The notes: generated by a model from the sequence alone, not told the origin. A stretch of 64,000 nt of DNA from Oleispira antarctica RB-8 (GCA_000967895.1 FO203512.1:3471531-3535530), one strand, 5' to 3'; shown: positions 52,574 to 62,133, numbered from the stretch's first letter. Made by a program: numbers and translations.

Positions 52574-54154
52574 TTACTGAGCAGCCCCTGTCCAGTTTTG
52601 GTTAGAGCCACCGTGTACAGACCACAGCCCCACATTATCACCAGAGTTTTTACCGAACGCATCAATCGCCAGGTTGTGATTAACTCGCGGACGAATACTA
52701 TCGCCGATCACATCAAACTTTTGATTATTGTTAGATACACTGCAGCTCCATAGCTGAATATTGCCACCATTGCTGAAGTTGCTAGCAGACACATCCAAAC
52801 AATAGTTCGTATTTAATTGACTGCGGAACATGCCCGAAGCAGCGTCATAGGTAAACTTTTCATTAGCGGTACCTGAACACCCATGCAAGCGCACGTTTGC
52901 ACCATTAAAAGCATCACCACCCCAAACATTCATGCACAGGCCAGCACGCTGGTCTTTTAATAATGTGGCAGATGCTGGAAAGGTATTAGCAGAATCTGTC
53001 CAGTCGCCTTCGTTATTCGCATCACTAATGGCTAGCCATACACGATCATAGCCTGCATCATTCGCGGCATTACGAACCGCATTATTGTATTTAGAGTTTG
53101 TAGGCGTTTTAAAGTGCCAATTTGTACCGAGATTCTGACAAGCAGCCTCGCCCTCCGCATAAGTACCGGTATCAGTCACTGTAATGTCCCAGTTCTCTGT
53201 CCCTTCTTCGTTACAGGCATAAGGGTGTATACGATTGTCGCCACAACCCACATCCGCCCAACGCCCTGAATCTAACATAATGGCGCAATCTTCGTTATTC
53301 ACGTTATTTGGTTCGTTGGTATTCCAGCTCCAGATAGCCGCTGTTTGACGATTGTCGTAAGTAAAATCATCTAAGTTAACGATGTTGCGCCCAAGCTTAA
53401 ACATTTCTCTGACGTCGGTAGCATCAATCAGACCATCACCTGCGTTATCAAAAATAGCGCCAATCACAGTGCGATCTTCCCAAACACGGTCGATGTTTCC
53501 TAGGTCTGTAAAGACGGTAGAATTCATATTTGAATTACCAGAACAGCCCGCGTCTTTCCATACGACAACTTGTGAACCAGAATTTAATACATCTGCTTTT
53601 GTTAAGTCTGAAGGAATGGATTTACAGCCATTACTCTTATAAACATAAGAGCCAATTTTACTCATCAGTTCACTGTGCATATTGCTGTGTTTGTCCGTTG
53701 CATGGTCTTCAATATAAAGAATCACAACCTGATTTTTAGCTTCGGGGCTTTCTAACCATTGCTTCATCTCCTCGAGGCCTTCATGAAAGAACTTGTCATT
53801 ACCACTGCAAGCGCCGCCATGACAAAGCAACAAATGATAGCGCCAGTCACTCCAGTTAAATTTCCAATGTAAATCGAGCTCGATAAAACGTGCACCCAAT
53901 TGCAGTTGTTCTTTAATCGTATGTTTTTGCTGAGGATCGATATAACGAACATAACCGTCATTGGCGTATTCAGAAGAGTTATAGGTATTGTGCGAACCTA
54001 AAATATTGTTCTTGCTCATCGGGGTGTGCAAATCAATCTGGTTTTGTAAACGTAATGTCTTTGATTCCCAGCTGCTTGCTTCGTTGCCTATGCCTGCAGA
54101 AGCAGCCGTACTCAAAGCCAAACCTGCTAGCGTGAAAAGTGTTTTAAACTTCAT
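52574..54154 (-). CDS. Secreted PI-PLC-like protein with C-type-lectin-like and ricin-type lectin domains
   Basis: A 526-aa exported protein with a signal peptide ending near ASA (residue 20). Residues 45-200 resemble the PI-PLC X domain, with the two histidines in NNILGSHNTYNS (H55) and LLCHGGAC (H112). Residues about 275-390 resemble C-type lectins: SWNTNEPNN then WADVGCGDN and HPYAC, followed by a second CTLD-like start (AEGEAACQNLG, WLAISDANNEGDW). Residues 398-526 are a ricin B-type trefoil with three repeats ending NEKF, NQKF and NQNW. It probably binds glycans and cleaves a phospho-lipid or similar ester outside the cell. Confidence 0.83.
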   Translation of the reverse strand: MKFKTLFTLAGLALSTAASAGIGNEASSWESKTLRLQNQIDLHTPMSKNNILGSHNTYNSSEYANDGYVRYIDPQQKHTIKEQLQLGARFIELDLHWKFNWSDWRYHLLLCHGGACSGNDKFFHEGLEEMKQWLESPEAKNQVVILYIEDHATDKHSNMHSELMSKIGSYVYKSNGCKSIPSDLTKADVLNSGSQVVVWKDAGCSGNSNMNSTVFTDLGNIDRVWEDRTVIGAIFDNAGDGLIDATDVREMFKLGRNIVNLDDFTYDNRQTAAIWSWNTNEPNNVNNEDCAIMLDSGRWADVGCGDNRIHPYACNEEGTENWDITVTDTGTYAEGEAACQNLGTNWHFKTPTNSKYNNAVRNAANDAGYDRVWLAISDANNEGDWTDSANTFPASATLLKDQRAGLCMNVWGGDAFNGANVRLHGCSGTANEKFTYDAASGMFRSQLNTNYCLDVSASNFSNGGNIQLWSCSVSNNNQKFDVIGDSIRPRVNHNLAIDAFGKNSGDNVGLWSVHGGSNQNWTGAAQ

Positions 54155-54284
54155 GATTCACCACCTTTTATTATTATTTGATATCAGCGCTACTGCACTG
54201 CCAAAACAGTACCATAGTCCAACCATCACATCTTTGCCCAAATGGGCCAATAACAAGGGTTTCACAAAATGATTTGTAACAGAA

Positions 54285-54304
54285 ACAGAGACCGTGGTCT
54301 CTGT
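54285..54304 (-). terminator. Hairpin after topB
   Basis: ACAGAGAC and GTCTCTGT pair around CGTG, 30 bp past the topB stop on the minus strand. The tail has only a few T, so efficiency is uncertain. Confidence 0.45.
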
Positions 54305-54333
54305 GGAGTTATGGGGTTGCCGTAAGTTAGGTT

Positions 54334-56367
54334 TTACTTTTGCTTCTTACTGTATTTCTTCACCGCGGGCTTTCGGCTAGTGCTTTTAGCTTTGCTACTT
54401 TTCCTTTTAAAACTTTGACCCTGACCTTTCAATCCTTGCAGTGCTGTTGGTATGTGCTGTTTAGCTTGCTCGATCAAGCCCAATAAGTGCTGATTGAGCG
54501 GCCCCATAAAACCTTGATAATTCAACTCTCGCTGACTGATGGCATTCAATTGCTGTTCCCACAGTGCCGTCATGTCTGGTGTGATCGCCGACTCGGGCAG
54601 GCTCTTAATCAACCCCCTTCCGACGTCTGTGCTACGAATCTGTTTGCCACTACGCTGTAAAAAATTGCGCTTAAATAGTAATTCAATAATACCCGCGCGA
54701 GTTGCTTCGGTGCCTAAACCATCGGTTTCTTTTAATGTTCTTCTAATATCTGCATTCGTGACATAACGAGCGATGCCAGTCATCGCGGCTAACAACGTCC
54801 CATCATTAAAATACTCGGGGGGTGTCGTTTGTTTTTCTATCAAGTTCCCGTTTTTACACAGCCAAGCATGTTTTCCATGTTGCTTATCGTTGGGGTCGAG
54901 GGAGATCGGCGGTAAATCTTGTGATCCTTTCCCTCCGATCTGCTCACCTGGTTGCTGATTTTTTGTGTTATTTGAGTTTGCTTTATCGCCATACAACGTT
55001 TTCCAACCAAGCTTAAGTGGCTGCTTAGCTTGGGTTTTAAATAACCCACCCGCAATCATTGCTTCAACCTTGGTCTCAGCATATTGATACGCAGGAAAGA
55101 ATTGCATTAGATATTGGCGTGCGATGTGACGGTAGACCTTTTTCTCAAACTGGTTCAATTTTTCAAATTGCGCAGACGAAATTGATTTTTCACTGGGCAC
55201 AATCGCATGGTGCGCCTCCACCTTGCTATCATTAAACGCTTTGCTTTTTAAGCTGGGCTGGGCGAGTTCGCAATAGTGTTGCAGTGGCTGGCAGTTTTGA
55301 CCAATCGCCTGAATCACATTGGGCGCTAAACTGTGCTGCTCAACGGGTAAATGGCGACTGTCGGATCTGGGATAAGTAATTAACTGATGACGCTCATACA
55401 AACTTTGGCAAGTATCTAACACTTGCTGCGCACTCATGGCGAATGCTTTGGCCGCTTCGATTTGCAGCGTCGATAAATTAAACGGCAATGGCGGAGGCTG
55501 TTGCTTATCTTTTTGTTCGAGCTTGGTAATTTCAGCAGGTTGTTGATGAATACGCTGGCAAACATTTTCCGCGAGTGGCTTATGCAGTACCCGCCCCTCT
55601 TCGTCCTGATAAGGTTTACAGGCTTCGCTGGGCTGCCACTTTAAGAGAAAAGATTCATCATTGGCATTCACCAAGCTTGCTTCTACTTGATAAAAGTCGC
55701 GACTGACGAAGTTGGCGATTTCTTCATCACGCTTAACTACCAAGCCTAATAAAGGAGTCTGTACGCGTCCGACCGATAATACTCCCTGATAACCCGCCTT
55801 CTGGCCTTGCAAGGTATACGCTCGGGTCATATTCATACCGTACAGCCAATCGGCTCTAGAGCGAGACAGTGCGGATACCGATAGCGGCACAAATTCTTGA
55901 TTACTGCGTAAATTGATCAAAGCGCGCTTAACGGCAGGAGGATTCAAATCGCTGATTAAACAACGCTGGGTATTCTTTCTTTTATGGGCACTGATTTTAA
56001 GATGGCTTAACACCTCATCCACCAATAACTGGCCTTCACGATCGGGATCACCCGCATGAACAATTTGGTCCGCTTGTTTAACCAGTTTTCGCAGTACGGT
56101 TAACTGAGACCGAGTTTGGCTTTTGGCTTTTAATTGCCACTCTTGCGGCACAATCGGCAGGTGTTCGAGCTTCCACGACTTATACGCTTCATTATAAGCA
56201 TCCGGCTCTGCCTGCTCTAGTAAATGACCAATACACCAACTCACCACATCGCCATTCGCCAGCTCGATATAACCTTGCTGCTTTCTATGTGGTTTGTTTA
56301 ATAAACTGGTTAAGCCATCGGCAATGGCGCGCCCAAGGCTGGGTTTTTCAGCGATATACAGTTTCAT
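54334..56367 (-). CDS. topB: DNA topoisomerase III
   Basis: The 677-aa type IA topoisomerase starts at the ATG at 56367, giving the canonical N-terminus MKLYIAEKPSLGRAIADGL. The TOPRIM acidic motif is in VHAGDPDREGQLLVDEVL, the catalytic tyrosine in LITYPRSDSRHLP, and the late motif GLGTEATRAGIIELL is present. The last 30 residues are lysine/serine-rich and probably bind DNA. It decatenates replication and recombination intermediates. Alternative upstream ATG at 56397 would add ten residues foreign to the family. Confidence 0.94.
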   Translation of the reverse strand: MKLYIAEKPSLGRAIADGLTSLLNKPHRKQQGYIELANGDVVSWCIGHLLEQAEPDAYNEAYKSWKLEHLPIVPQEWQLKAKSQTRSQLTVLRKLVKQADQIVHAGDPDREGQLLVDEVLSHLKISAHKRKNTQRCLISDLNPPAVKRALINLRSNQEFVPLSVSALSRSRADWLYGMNMTRAYTLQGQKAGYQGVLSVGRVQTPLLGLVVKRDEEIANFVSRDFYQVEASLVNANDESFLLKWQPSEACKPYQDEEGRVLHKPLAENVCQRIHQQPAEITKLEQKDKQQPPPLPFNLSTLQIEAAKAFAMSAQQVLDTCQSLYERHQLITYPRSDSRHLPVEQHSLAPNVIQAIGQNCQPLQHYCELAQPSLKSKAFNDSKVEAHHAIVPSEKSISSAQFEKLNQFEKKVYRHIARQYLMQFFPAYQYAETKVEAMIAGGLFKTQAKQPLKLGWKTLYGDKANSNNTKNQQPGEQIGGKGSQDLPPISLDPNDKQHGKHAWLCKNGNLIEKQTTPPEYFNDGTLLAAMTGIARYVTNADIRRTLKETDGLGTEATRAGIIELLFKRNFLQRSGKQIRSTDVGRGLIKSLPESAITPDMTALWEQQLNAISQRELNYQGFMGPLNQHLLGLIEQAKQHIPTALQGLKGQGQSFKRKSSKAKSTSRKPAVKKYSKKQK

Positions 56368-57158
56368 ACACTGACTGTATAGATAAACAGTACTCATTTC
56401 AACATCAAGTTTGAGTAAGGTTTTTGATCAACCATATTTGTTCGACATTGGTTAAATCGTGACATTTTCAATAAATGTCCTCTCCGTCAACATTCCAACT
56501 CTTTGTCGTTGTTTGTCCTAAAAATAAAATTTTAGCGTTCAAAAAACCATCATATTGACTCAGTGCGAGACGCAGCAAGGCCCCGATGCAGTTTAAACAA
56601 TCTTATACCCAACCTTATCCACACAAACTGTGGGTAAGATTATGATAAGTAGTGAAATTAATTCGTTTTTATTGAAAATCAAGACTTGCTTTGCACTTTT
56701 TTTCATTTTTTTTAGCACGTATTTTGTCCAATAAATATTTTCAATTTTATCACTCAAACCCTTGACTTCAGGGGCTTTCAGAGAAAATGACACACTGATT
56801 AAAAAATAGACAATCTGACTGAGAGCTAGGTAAAGCGGGGGCAAAATAGAGTTATATTTAGATTACACACAGAGTTATACACAGAAGTTGTTAGTAACCT
56901 GTTATTTTGGGGTATTTAGACGTTTTGTGGGTATTTTATTCTCCCTGTCATATTAATTGGGTGTCAATTTATTCACTAAATGAATGTTTCTTTAAGTCTT
57001 AAGGAAGTTACTAACAGTCATAGAATATCAAGATCACTACCCTATAAATATCACGTAGAATCAATGTCGATCTCTTGTCTGAGCCACAAGCAAGATTCCA
57101 GACAAGGTGCTAGAATAGTCACATTCAACGTTCATCTTCTATCGCCATCGGAATCATC
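56368..57158. other. 0.8 kb AT-rich gap with DnaA-box-like sequences
   Basis: No credible gene. A perfect DnaA box, TTATCCACA (56615-56623), faces an inverted near-copy TGTGGGTAA (56629-56637), five bases apart. Another, TTATACACA, lies at 56875-56883. The gap separates divergent topB and yejK and must hold both promoters. It is not near dnaA or another replication initiator gene. Confidence 0.5.
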
Positions 57159-58253
57159 ATGCCTGTTACTCATTTCATTACTCATCAGATCAATAAAGAA
57201 GCGCAAAAACCTGCCGCGATGGTGACAACGACCGCTAATGAAGCCGAAGTTGATGATTACTGCCACCTCGTGATGAGTCAGTTAAAAGGCACCTTTGTAC
57301 AGCGCGCAAGTAAACGCTATGGCTGCTTCAATCCTGAAGTGACTCGATTTAAAGGTCTTACACTTAATTGGCTGAACGATCAGCAGAGTTTTTTATCTTG
57401 GACTAAAAAGATCAGTGAGCAATTCGCTGACATGATGGACAATACCGAGCTAGAAATTGATGGCTACCTCGCCTTTGCAACGGAAGAGCTCGCCGATACC
57501 GATAAGCTGTATATATTCCACCTGCGTGAAAAAAGTAACCTGTGTCTCACCGCCGATATGCAACTGAGCGAAAGTCGCATTCTCGATTTTTCCAATACCG
57601 GTTTTGTATTGTGCATCGATACTTCGGCACTTAAGAAAGAACAAGAAGAAGGTAAGCACAGCGAAGAAAAGTATTTTACTTTCAGCTTTGGCCGCGGAGA
57701 TAAGCCGATTCAAAAGCTCTTCTCTGATTTCGCAGGCTTCATCGATACCCTCGATACTGAACAAGAAACCCAAGAGTTCTTACAGATTGTGGAAGAGTAC
57801 GCCTCCACGTTGCCAGAAGATCAATCAGCCGAAACCAAGACTAAAGTCATTGAGTATTGTGTTGAGCAAGATAAGCAAGGTGAAGCGGTTGAGTTTAAAA
57901 CCCTATCCGGCCAGCTCGATAGCAGCGCACCAGAAAAGTTTGAACAATTTGTTGCGCTTAAAAAGCGTGAACGCAGAGAGGTTCGCCCACGTTCAGAGTC
58001 GACAATGAATGAAGGCCATAATTCAGAACTCGCTCAGGGTGAAAGTGTGATTAAAACAGACCTGATTCCTGATCGGAAAAGCTTGAAGAACTATTTACGC
58101 TATAGCGGCAAAAATAAAGAAGTAACACTGAGTTTTGCAGCAACGGCTCTGGGCAGCGATATAAGCTTTGACCCTAGTGAAAATAGTTTAACTATTAAGA
58201 ATCTACCCAGTCGTTTGTTAAAACAATTAAAACCTGAATCTACATCTGACTAA
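57159..58253 (+). CDS. yejK: Nucleoid-associated protein YejK (NdpA)
   Basis: This 364-aa protein matches the 37-kD nucleoid-associated family: FITHQINKEAQ start, DDYCHLVMSQLKGTFVQRAS split, FLSWTKKISEQFADMM, and the diagnostic YSGKNKEVTLSFAATALGS then DISFDPSENSLTIKNLP near the C-terminus. Relatives bind DNA and modulate topoisomerase IV and gyrase. It is divergent from topB, an interesting functional neighbour. Length is slightly above E. coli YejK (335 aa). Confidence 0.9.
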   Translation: MPVTHFITHQINKEAQKPAAMVTTTANEAEVDDYCHLVMSQLKGTFVQRASKRYGCFNPEVTRFKGLTLNWLNDQQSFLSWTKKISEQFADMMDNTELEIDGYLAFATEELADTDKLYIFHLREKSNLCLTADMQLSESRILDFSNTGFVLCIDTSALKKEQEEGKHSEEKYFTFSFGRGDKPIQKLFSDFAGFIDTLDTEQETQEFLQIVEEYASTLPEDQSAETKTKVIEYCVEQDKQGEAVEFKTLSGQLDSSAPEKFEQFVALKKRERREVRPRSESTMNEGHNSELAQGESVIKTDLIPDRKSLKNYLRYSGKNKEVTLSFAATALGSDISFDPSENSLTIKNLPSRLLKQLKPESTSD

Positions 58254-58299
58254 AAGATCACCTAATTAAAAGAGTCTCTAATTAAAAGAGTGTATTACT

Positions 58300-58614
58300 A
58301 TGCTTAAAAAGATTCATCAATGGTTACTAAAACGAGCAGACAAACAAGCTGATAATATTTGGATTTTCACCCTGGGCACTGTTGGATTTTTCTTTGGGGT
58401 CGGCATCATTCTATATGCGCAAAATACGTTGGCGTCGTCTGTAGGCCAAGAAATCATTGTGCTATTTGGGTTTATTCTAGCGATTATCGGAGGGATTGCC
58501 GCTATAATAGGTTATCTGTCTTTAAGCCTTTTACGTTTTTTAAGCTTTGCGAATCGCGAACGCGTTAAAACCCCTACCCTTGAATCTATTGAAGTCGAAG
58601 AAAAATCACTATGA
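58300..58614 (+). CDS. Small two-helix membrane protein
   Basis: I do not recognise the 104-aa product. It has a basic N-terminus, two transmembrane helices (about residues 22-40 and 48-78) and an acidic tail ending LESIEVEEKSL. Its end overlaps the next gene by 4 bp (ATGA), so the two are coupled. It lies 46 bp after yejK. Confidence 0.68.
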   Translation: MLKKIHQWLLKRADKQADNIWIFTLGTVGFFFGVGIILYAQNTLASSVGQEIIVLFGFILAIIGGIAAIIGYLSLSLLRFLSFANRERVKTPTLESIEVEEKSL

Positions 58615-58976
58615 GCGAACGTTTTCCTGATATTGAAGTGTACCTACTTAAAGCTGAAGCCAGCGAAATTTATGACTGGCTTTGCACTCAGTTTTCAAAA
58701 GTAGAAGAACAAAAAAATACACCAAAAACTGTACAATGGTTAGTCGATGGTGAAGAAGTTTTATTCACCATCAACAGCAATAAGAATTTTGCCAGCTTGT
58801 GGTTTAAAGTGAACATGACCCCTTGGAATAATGATCTGGACTGTGGCCGCATTCTACATGCTGCACTGGGTAAAGAAGTTCGCTGTTCTAATGCCGCATG
58901 GCAAGAAACTGATGAAGGTCCTGCTTGGACAAAGTTGATTCACGGTGAAGAAAAAGATTTCGACTGGGACAAATAG
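58611..58976 (+). CDS. Conserved hypothetical cytosolic protein
   Basis: A 121-aa acidic protein with no signal peptide or membrane helix. It has an alpha/beta pattern and conserved-looking tryptophans (YDWLCTQF, VQWLVDGEEV, FASLWFKVNMTPWNNDLDCG, KDFDWDK). Two cysteine-containing segments (LDCG and EVRCSNA) are present but no metal motif. It overlaps the small membrane gene and is followed after 3 bp by the sigma-54 activator gene. Function unknown. Confidence 0.7.
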   Translation: MSERFPDIEVYLLKAEASEIYDWLCTQFSKVEEQKNTPKTVQWLVDGEEVLFTINSNKNFASLWFKVNMTPWNNDLDCGRILHAALGKEVRCSNAAWQETDEGPAWTKLIHGEEKDFDWDK

Positions 58977-58979
58977 TGA

Positions 58980-60500
58980 GTGCCTAACAATAATCAAAGC
59001 AACAGCCTTAACCGCCTTTCATTAAAAGACCTTCAGCAACGCTACTTTCGGTTGCTGGAAGCGATGTCGGAAGGTGTTTATGGGCTGGATGCTGATGGTT
59101 TAGCTACTTTTGTAAATCCCGCTGCAGAACGTATCACAGGTTGGTCTGCCGAAGACATTCTAGGCAAGAATATTCACCAATTCCATCACCATAGCCACGC
59201 CGATGGCAGCCCCTATCCCGATAAAGATTGCCCTATTTACAAGACACGTCTTACTGGCGAAAGCGCTCAATGTGAACACGAAGTATTTTGGCGTAAAGAT
59301 GGTAGCTATTTTCCTGTTGAATATTCGAGCACTCCGATTGAAGAAGATGGCCAGCGCTTAGGTGTCGTCGTTGTGTTCAAAGATATTAGCGAGCGTTTCG
59401 TTCAACAGCAAAAATTGAAAACTGCCTTACAACAAGTTGAGCGCCTAAAAGAGCAATTGATTGCAGAGAATCACTTACTCAAACAAGAGATTCAACTTCA
59501 GTCGCAGCAAGAGCTTATTGGCCAAAGTGATATCATCGCGGCGCTGCTTGAACGCATAAGTCAGGTAGGCCCAACAGATGCTTGCGTGCTTATTCAAGGC
59601 GAAAGTGGCACAGGTAAAGAACTTATCGCTCAAGCTCTGCATGGTGCGAGCCAAAGAAAAGATAAACCAATTGTCAAAGTGAACTGCGGTGCTATTGCCG
59701 AAAGCCTTATCGAAAGCGAGCTATTTGGACATGAAAAAGGCGCGTTTACGGGGGCAACTCAACGTCGCTTAGGGCGTTTTGAAGTGGCTGATGGTGGCAC
59801 GTTATTTCTCGATGAAATTGGTGAACTTACCCAATCCGCGCAAGTAAAACTGTTAAGGGTTTTACAAGAACAAGAATTTGAACGCGTAGGAAGTAGCAGC
59901 ACCGTTAAGGTCGATGTTCGTATTATTGCAGCGACCAATCGCGATCTACAAAAATTAGTCGAGCAAGGTGAATTCCGTGCTGATTTATTTTATCGCTTGA
60001 ATGTCTTTCCACTCTGGGTACCTGCACTGCGTCAAAGAGCGACAGACATCCCTCTGCTTGCCAATTATTTTCTAACTAAAATTCAACGTCACATAGGGCG
60101 TTACTGCGAAGGTTTTACTCCGCTTTCACTGCAAAAAATGATGCAATATTCTTGGCCGGGCAATGTACGAGAATTGTATAACGTCATTGAACGCTCTTTA
60201 ATACTTCACTCAGGGAACGGCCTATTAGTATTGCAATTGGATGCTGAGCTGGCGGTTTCTAACAATTCACTGCCCCACTCATCACGCGATGAACGTACTG
60301 ATAATAAGTCTCTTGCAGGCCAATTTGAAAACAGAGAAATATTAACGTCTTATGACGCAGAAAAGCAGCATATTTTACGTGTCTTAGAATTTTGTAATGG
60401 TCGGATTTCGGGTAAAAAAGGCGCTGCCGAGTATCTCGACTTGCCCGTTTCAACACTGCGCTCTAGAATGAAAAAGCTCGATATACAGCTTAATAAGTGA
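58980..60500 (+). CDS. Sigma-54-dependent activator with PAS sensor
   Basis: The 506-aa activator begins with GTG at 58980. An N-terminal PAS domain (about residues 20-140: SEGVYGLDADGLATFVNPAA, RITGWSAEDILG, FKDISERF) leads through a coiled coil to an AAA+ domain with Walker A GESGTGKE (207-214) and the sigma-54-contacting GAFTGA (254-259). The Fis-type HTH is at the C-terminus (GKKGAAEYLDLPVSTLRSRM). It is followed by ccoG, which has a near-consensus sigma-54 promoter and repeated palindromes upstream; it very likely activates that gene. The PAS signal may be oxygen or redox state. Confidence 0.9.
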   Translation: MPNNNQSNSLNRLSLKDLQQRYFRLLEAMSEGVYGLDADGLATFVNPAAERITGWSAEDILGKNIHQFHHHSHADGSPYPDKDCPIYKTRLTGESAQCEHEVFWRKDGSYFPVEYSSTPIEEDGQRLGVVVVFKDISERFVQQQKLKTALQQVERLKEQLIAENHLLKQEIQLQSQQELIGQSDIIAALLERISQVGPTDACVLIQGESGTGKELIAQALHGASQRKDKPIVKVNCGAIAESLIESELFGHEKGAFTGATQRRLGRFEVADGGTLFLDEIGELTQSAQVKLLRVLQEQEFERVGSSSTVKVDVRIIAATNRDLQKLVEQGEFRADLFYRLNVFPLWVPALRQRATDIPLLANYFLTKIQRHIGRYCEGFTPLSLQKMMQYSWPGNVRELYNVIERSLILHSGNGLLVLQLDAELAVSNNSLPHSSRDERTDNKSLAGQFENREILTSYDAEKQHILRVLEFCNGRISGKKGAAEYLDLPVSTLRSRMKKLDIQLNK

Positions 60501-60521
60501 CAATAATCATCCTAGAGAAAG

Positions 60522-60580
60522 TGGCGATATATCACATATATAAACGATATATCGCCATCAAAATACGCTATATATCGCTA
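60522..60580. promoter_or_regulatory. Putative enhancer sites upstream of ccoG
   Basis: A perfect 12-bp inverted repeat, TGGCGATATATC (60522-60533) and GATATATCGCCA (60546-60557), plus a related GCTATATATCGCTA at about 60567-60580. Each unit is near-palindromic around CGATATATCG. They lie 50-110 bp upstream of the sigma-54 promoter, right for an enhancer. Confidence 0.7.
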
Positions 60581-60630
60581 TTAAATCAATAATAGTGATA
60601 AATACTCTATAAAAACAACAACTTAACGAT

Positions 60631-60646
60631 TGGCGCACTGTTTGCT
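60631..60646 (+). promoter_or_regulatory. Sigma-54 promoter of ccoG
   Basis: TGGCGCACTGTTTGCT matches TGGCAC-N5-TTGCW with one change, and GG and GC are exactly 10 bases apart. The predicted start near 60657 leaves a 26-bp leader with GAGAG before the ccoG ATG. Confidence 0.78.
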
Positions 60647-60682
60647 ATCTAGCCTCATGCTATTTGATGATATGAGAGCTTT

Positions 60683-62071
60683 ATGAGTAAATTAATCGCC
60701 ACCTCCCAAGCACCACAATCCTCTGGGTTTAGACAATTTCTAAACTTCTTCAAAGCCGACTCTCTTCCTCACAGAGTGCGTCTTATCTCCGGTCGGTATC
60801 TGACGTTACGAAGAATAATCAGCTGGCCGTTATTACTTGCCTGCTTCCTAACACCTTGGTTAACGTGGAATGACTTGCCTCTGGTTCATTTTGATCTCGT
60901 CGCCAAACAGTTTCGCATGGGCACAGTAATATTTTGGTCGGAAGACCTTATGGTGCTGACCTGGGCCATGCTAGCAGGAGCTTTTGGGTTGTTCTTTGTT
61001 GCAATGGTATCAGGGCGGCTCTGGTGTGGTTTCAGTTGCCCACAAACCGTCTGGACGTTTCTTTTTATTCGCTTAGAAGAAATTATTGAAGGCTCTCGCC
61101 ATAAGCGTTTAAAAATGGATCGGCAGCCGTGGAGTATTGAGAAAGTATTACGTAAGTCCATTAAGCATATTAGCTGGATCAGCTTGAGCTTGTGGACGGG
61201 CATCACCTTTATCTCTTACTTTTATCCATTAGAAGTGATGGCCCATGATTTTGGTCAGAGTGATCTTGCTGGCATGGGGTTGTTTTGGATTCTATTTCTA
61301 GCCGTGATGACGTATTTAAATGCTGGTTTTTTACGCGAACAAGTCTGTACTCACATGTGCCCTTATTCACGCTTTCAATCTGTCATGTCAGATAAATCGA
61401 CTTTAGTGGTGCAATACGATGAACCGCGTAATGATTGTATCGATTGCAAAGTTTGTATTCATGTTTGCCCAACGGATATTGATATCCGCGATGGCATGCA
61501 GCTCGCGTGTATTGCCTGCGGCGCCTGTGTGGATGCTTGTGATAGCATTATGGAAAAAATAAATAAACCAACGGGGCTTATTGCTTTTCGCCCAGGTGAA
61601 TCCACGATGAAGGAAGCGCTTGATTTAAAACAGCGCCCTCGTTTAGTTGGCTACGCTCTGGCTTTTTTATTGTCTGTTTCTCTCATTGGATTTCAAGTCG
61701 CTAGCCGTGACGTTATTCAGCTCAGCTTAGAGCGTGATCGCAATAGCCTGTATCGTATTAATGTGAATGATGAAGTTGAAAATGGCTTCTCTTTAAAAAT
61801 GCATAATAAAACACAACAAGATATGGCGGTTCGCTTGCTCATTACCGACAATACTCAAGGTTTCAAAATCAGTCAGAAGAAATTTAATATTCCTGCAGGT
61901 CAACGCCAGCAATTTCCATTATTTATTTCTCTCCCTCTGCCAGCATCAGGATCGTCATCAGCGCTTAAATTATCGAGTAGAACGGCGATCAATATTGAAG
62001 TCATTGCAGAAGGAATTGAGCAACCCATTAATGAAATGAGTACTTCTTTTTTTACGCCGAACATTCAATAA
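60683..62071 (+). CDS. ccoG: Cytochrome c oxidase accessory protein CcoG
   Basis: A 462-aa membrane iron-sulfur protein (FixG/RdxA type) needed for copper delivery to cbb3 oxidase. It has about five helices, the GFSCPQTVWTFLFIR motif, a ferredoxin domain with CIDCKVCIHVCP and CIACGACVDACD (two 4Fe-4S clusters), and a C-terminal Ig-like FixG domain (about residues 345-462). It normally sits by ccoNOPQ or ccoHIS; here it stands alone under its own sigma-54 promoter. Confidence 0.92.
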   Translation: MSKLIATSQAPQSSGFRQFLNFFKADSLPHRVRLISGRYLTLRRIISWPLLLACFLTPWLTWNDLPLVHFDLVAKQFRMGTVIFWSEDLMVLTWAMLAGAFGLFFVAMVSGRLWCGFSCPQTVWTFLFIRLEEIIEGSRHKRLKMDRQPWSIEKVLRKSIKHISWISLSLWTGITFISYFYPLEVMAHDFGQSDLAGMGLFWILFLAVMTYLNAGFLREQVCTHMCPYSRFQSVMSDKSTLVVQYDEPRNDCIDCKVCIHVCPTDIDIRDGMQLACIACGACVDACDSIMEKINKPTGLIAFRPGESTMKEALDLKQRPRLVGYALAFLLSVSLIGFQVASRDVIQLSLERDRNSLYRINVNDEVENGFSLKMHNKTQQDMAVRLLITDNTQGFKISQKKFNIPAGQRQQFPLFISLPLPASGSSSALKLSSRTAINIEVIAEGIEQPINEMSTSFFTPNIQ

Positions 62072-62133
62072 CTGCCGTAAAATAGCGTATTAAATGTCTA
62101 TATTGTTAATCATTATAATTAACAAAATAAACC

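Noticed and set aside
56593-56844. 83-codon ORF on the minus strand between topB and yejK
   Set aside because: It lies in AT-rich non-coding DNA, has no ribosome site, and contains the DnaA-like boxes; codon pattern is unconvincing.
56600-56890. Chromosomal or plasmid replication origin
   Set aside because: Only two or three DnaA boxes are present, with no dnaA, dnaN, rep or par genes nearby and no clear iteron array.
56980-57225. 81-codon ORF before yejK
   Set aside because: It overlaps the yejK start in another frame and shows no domain or ribosome site.
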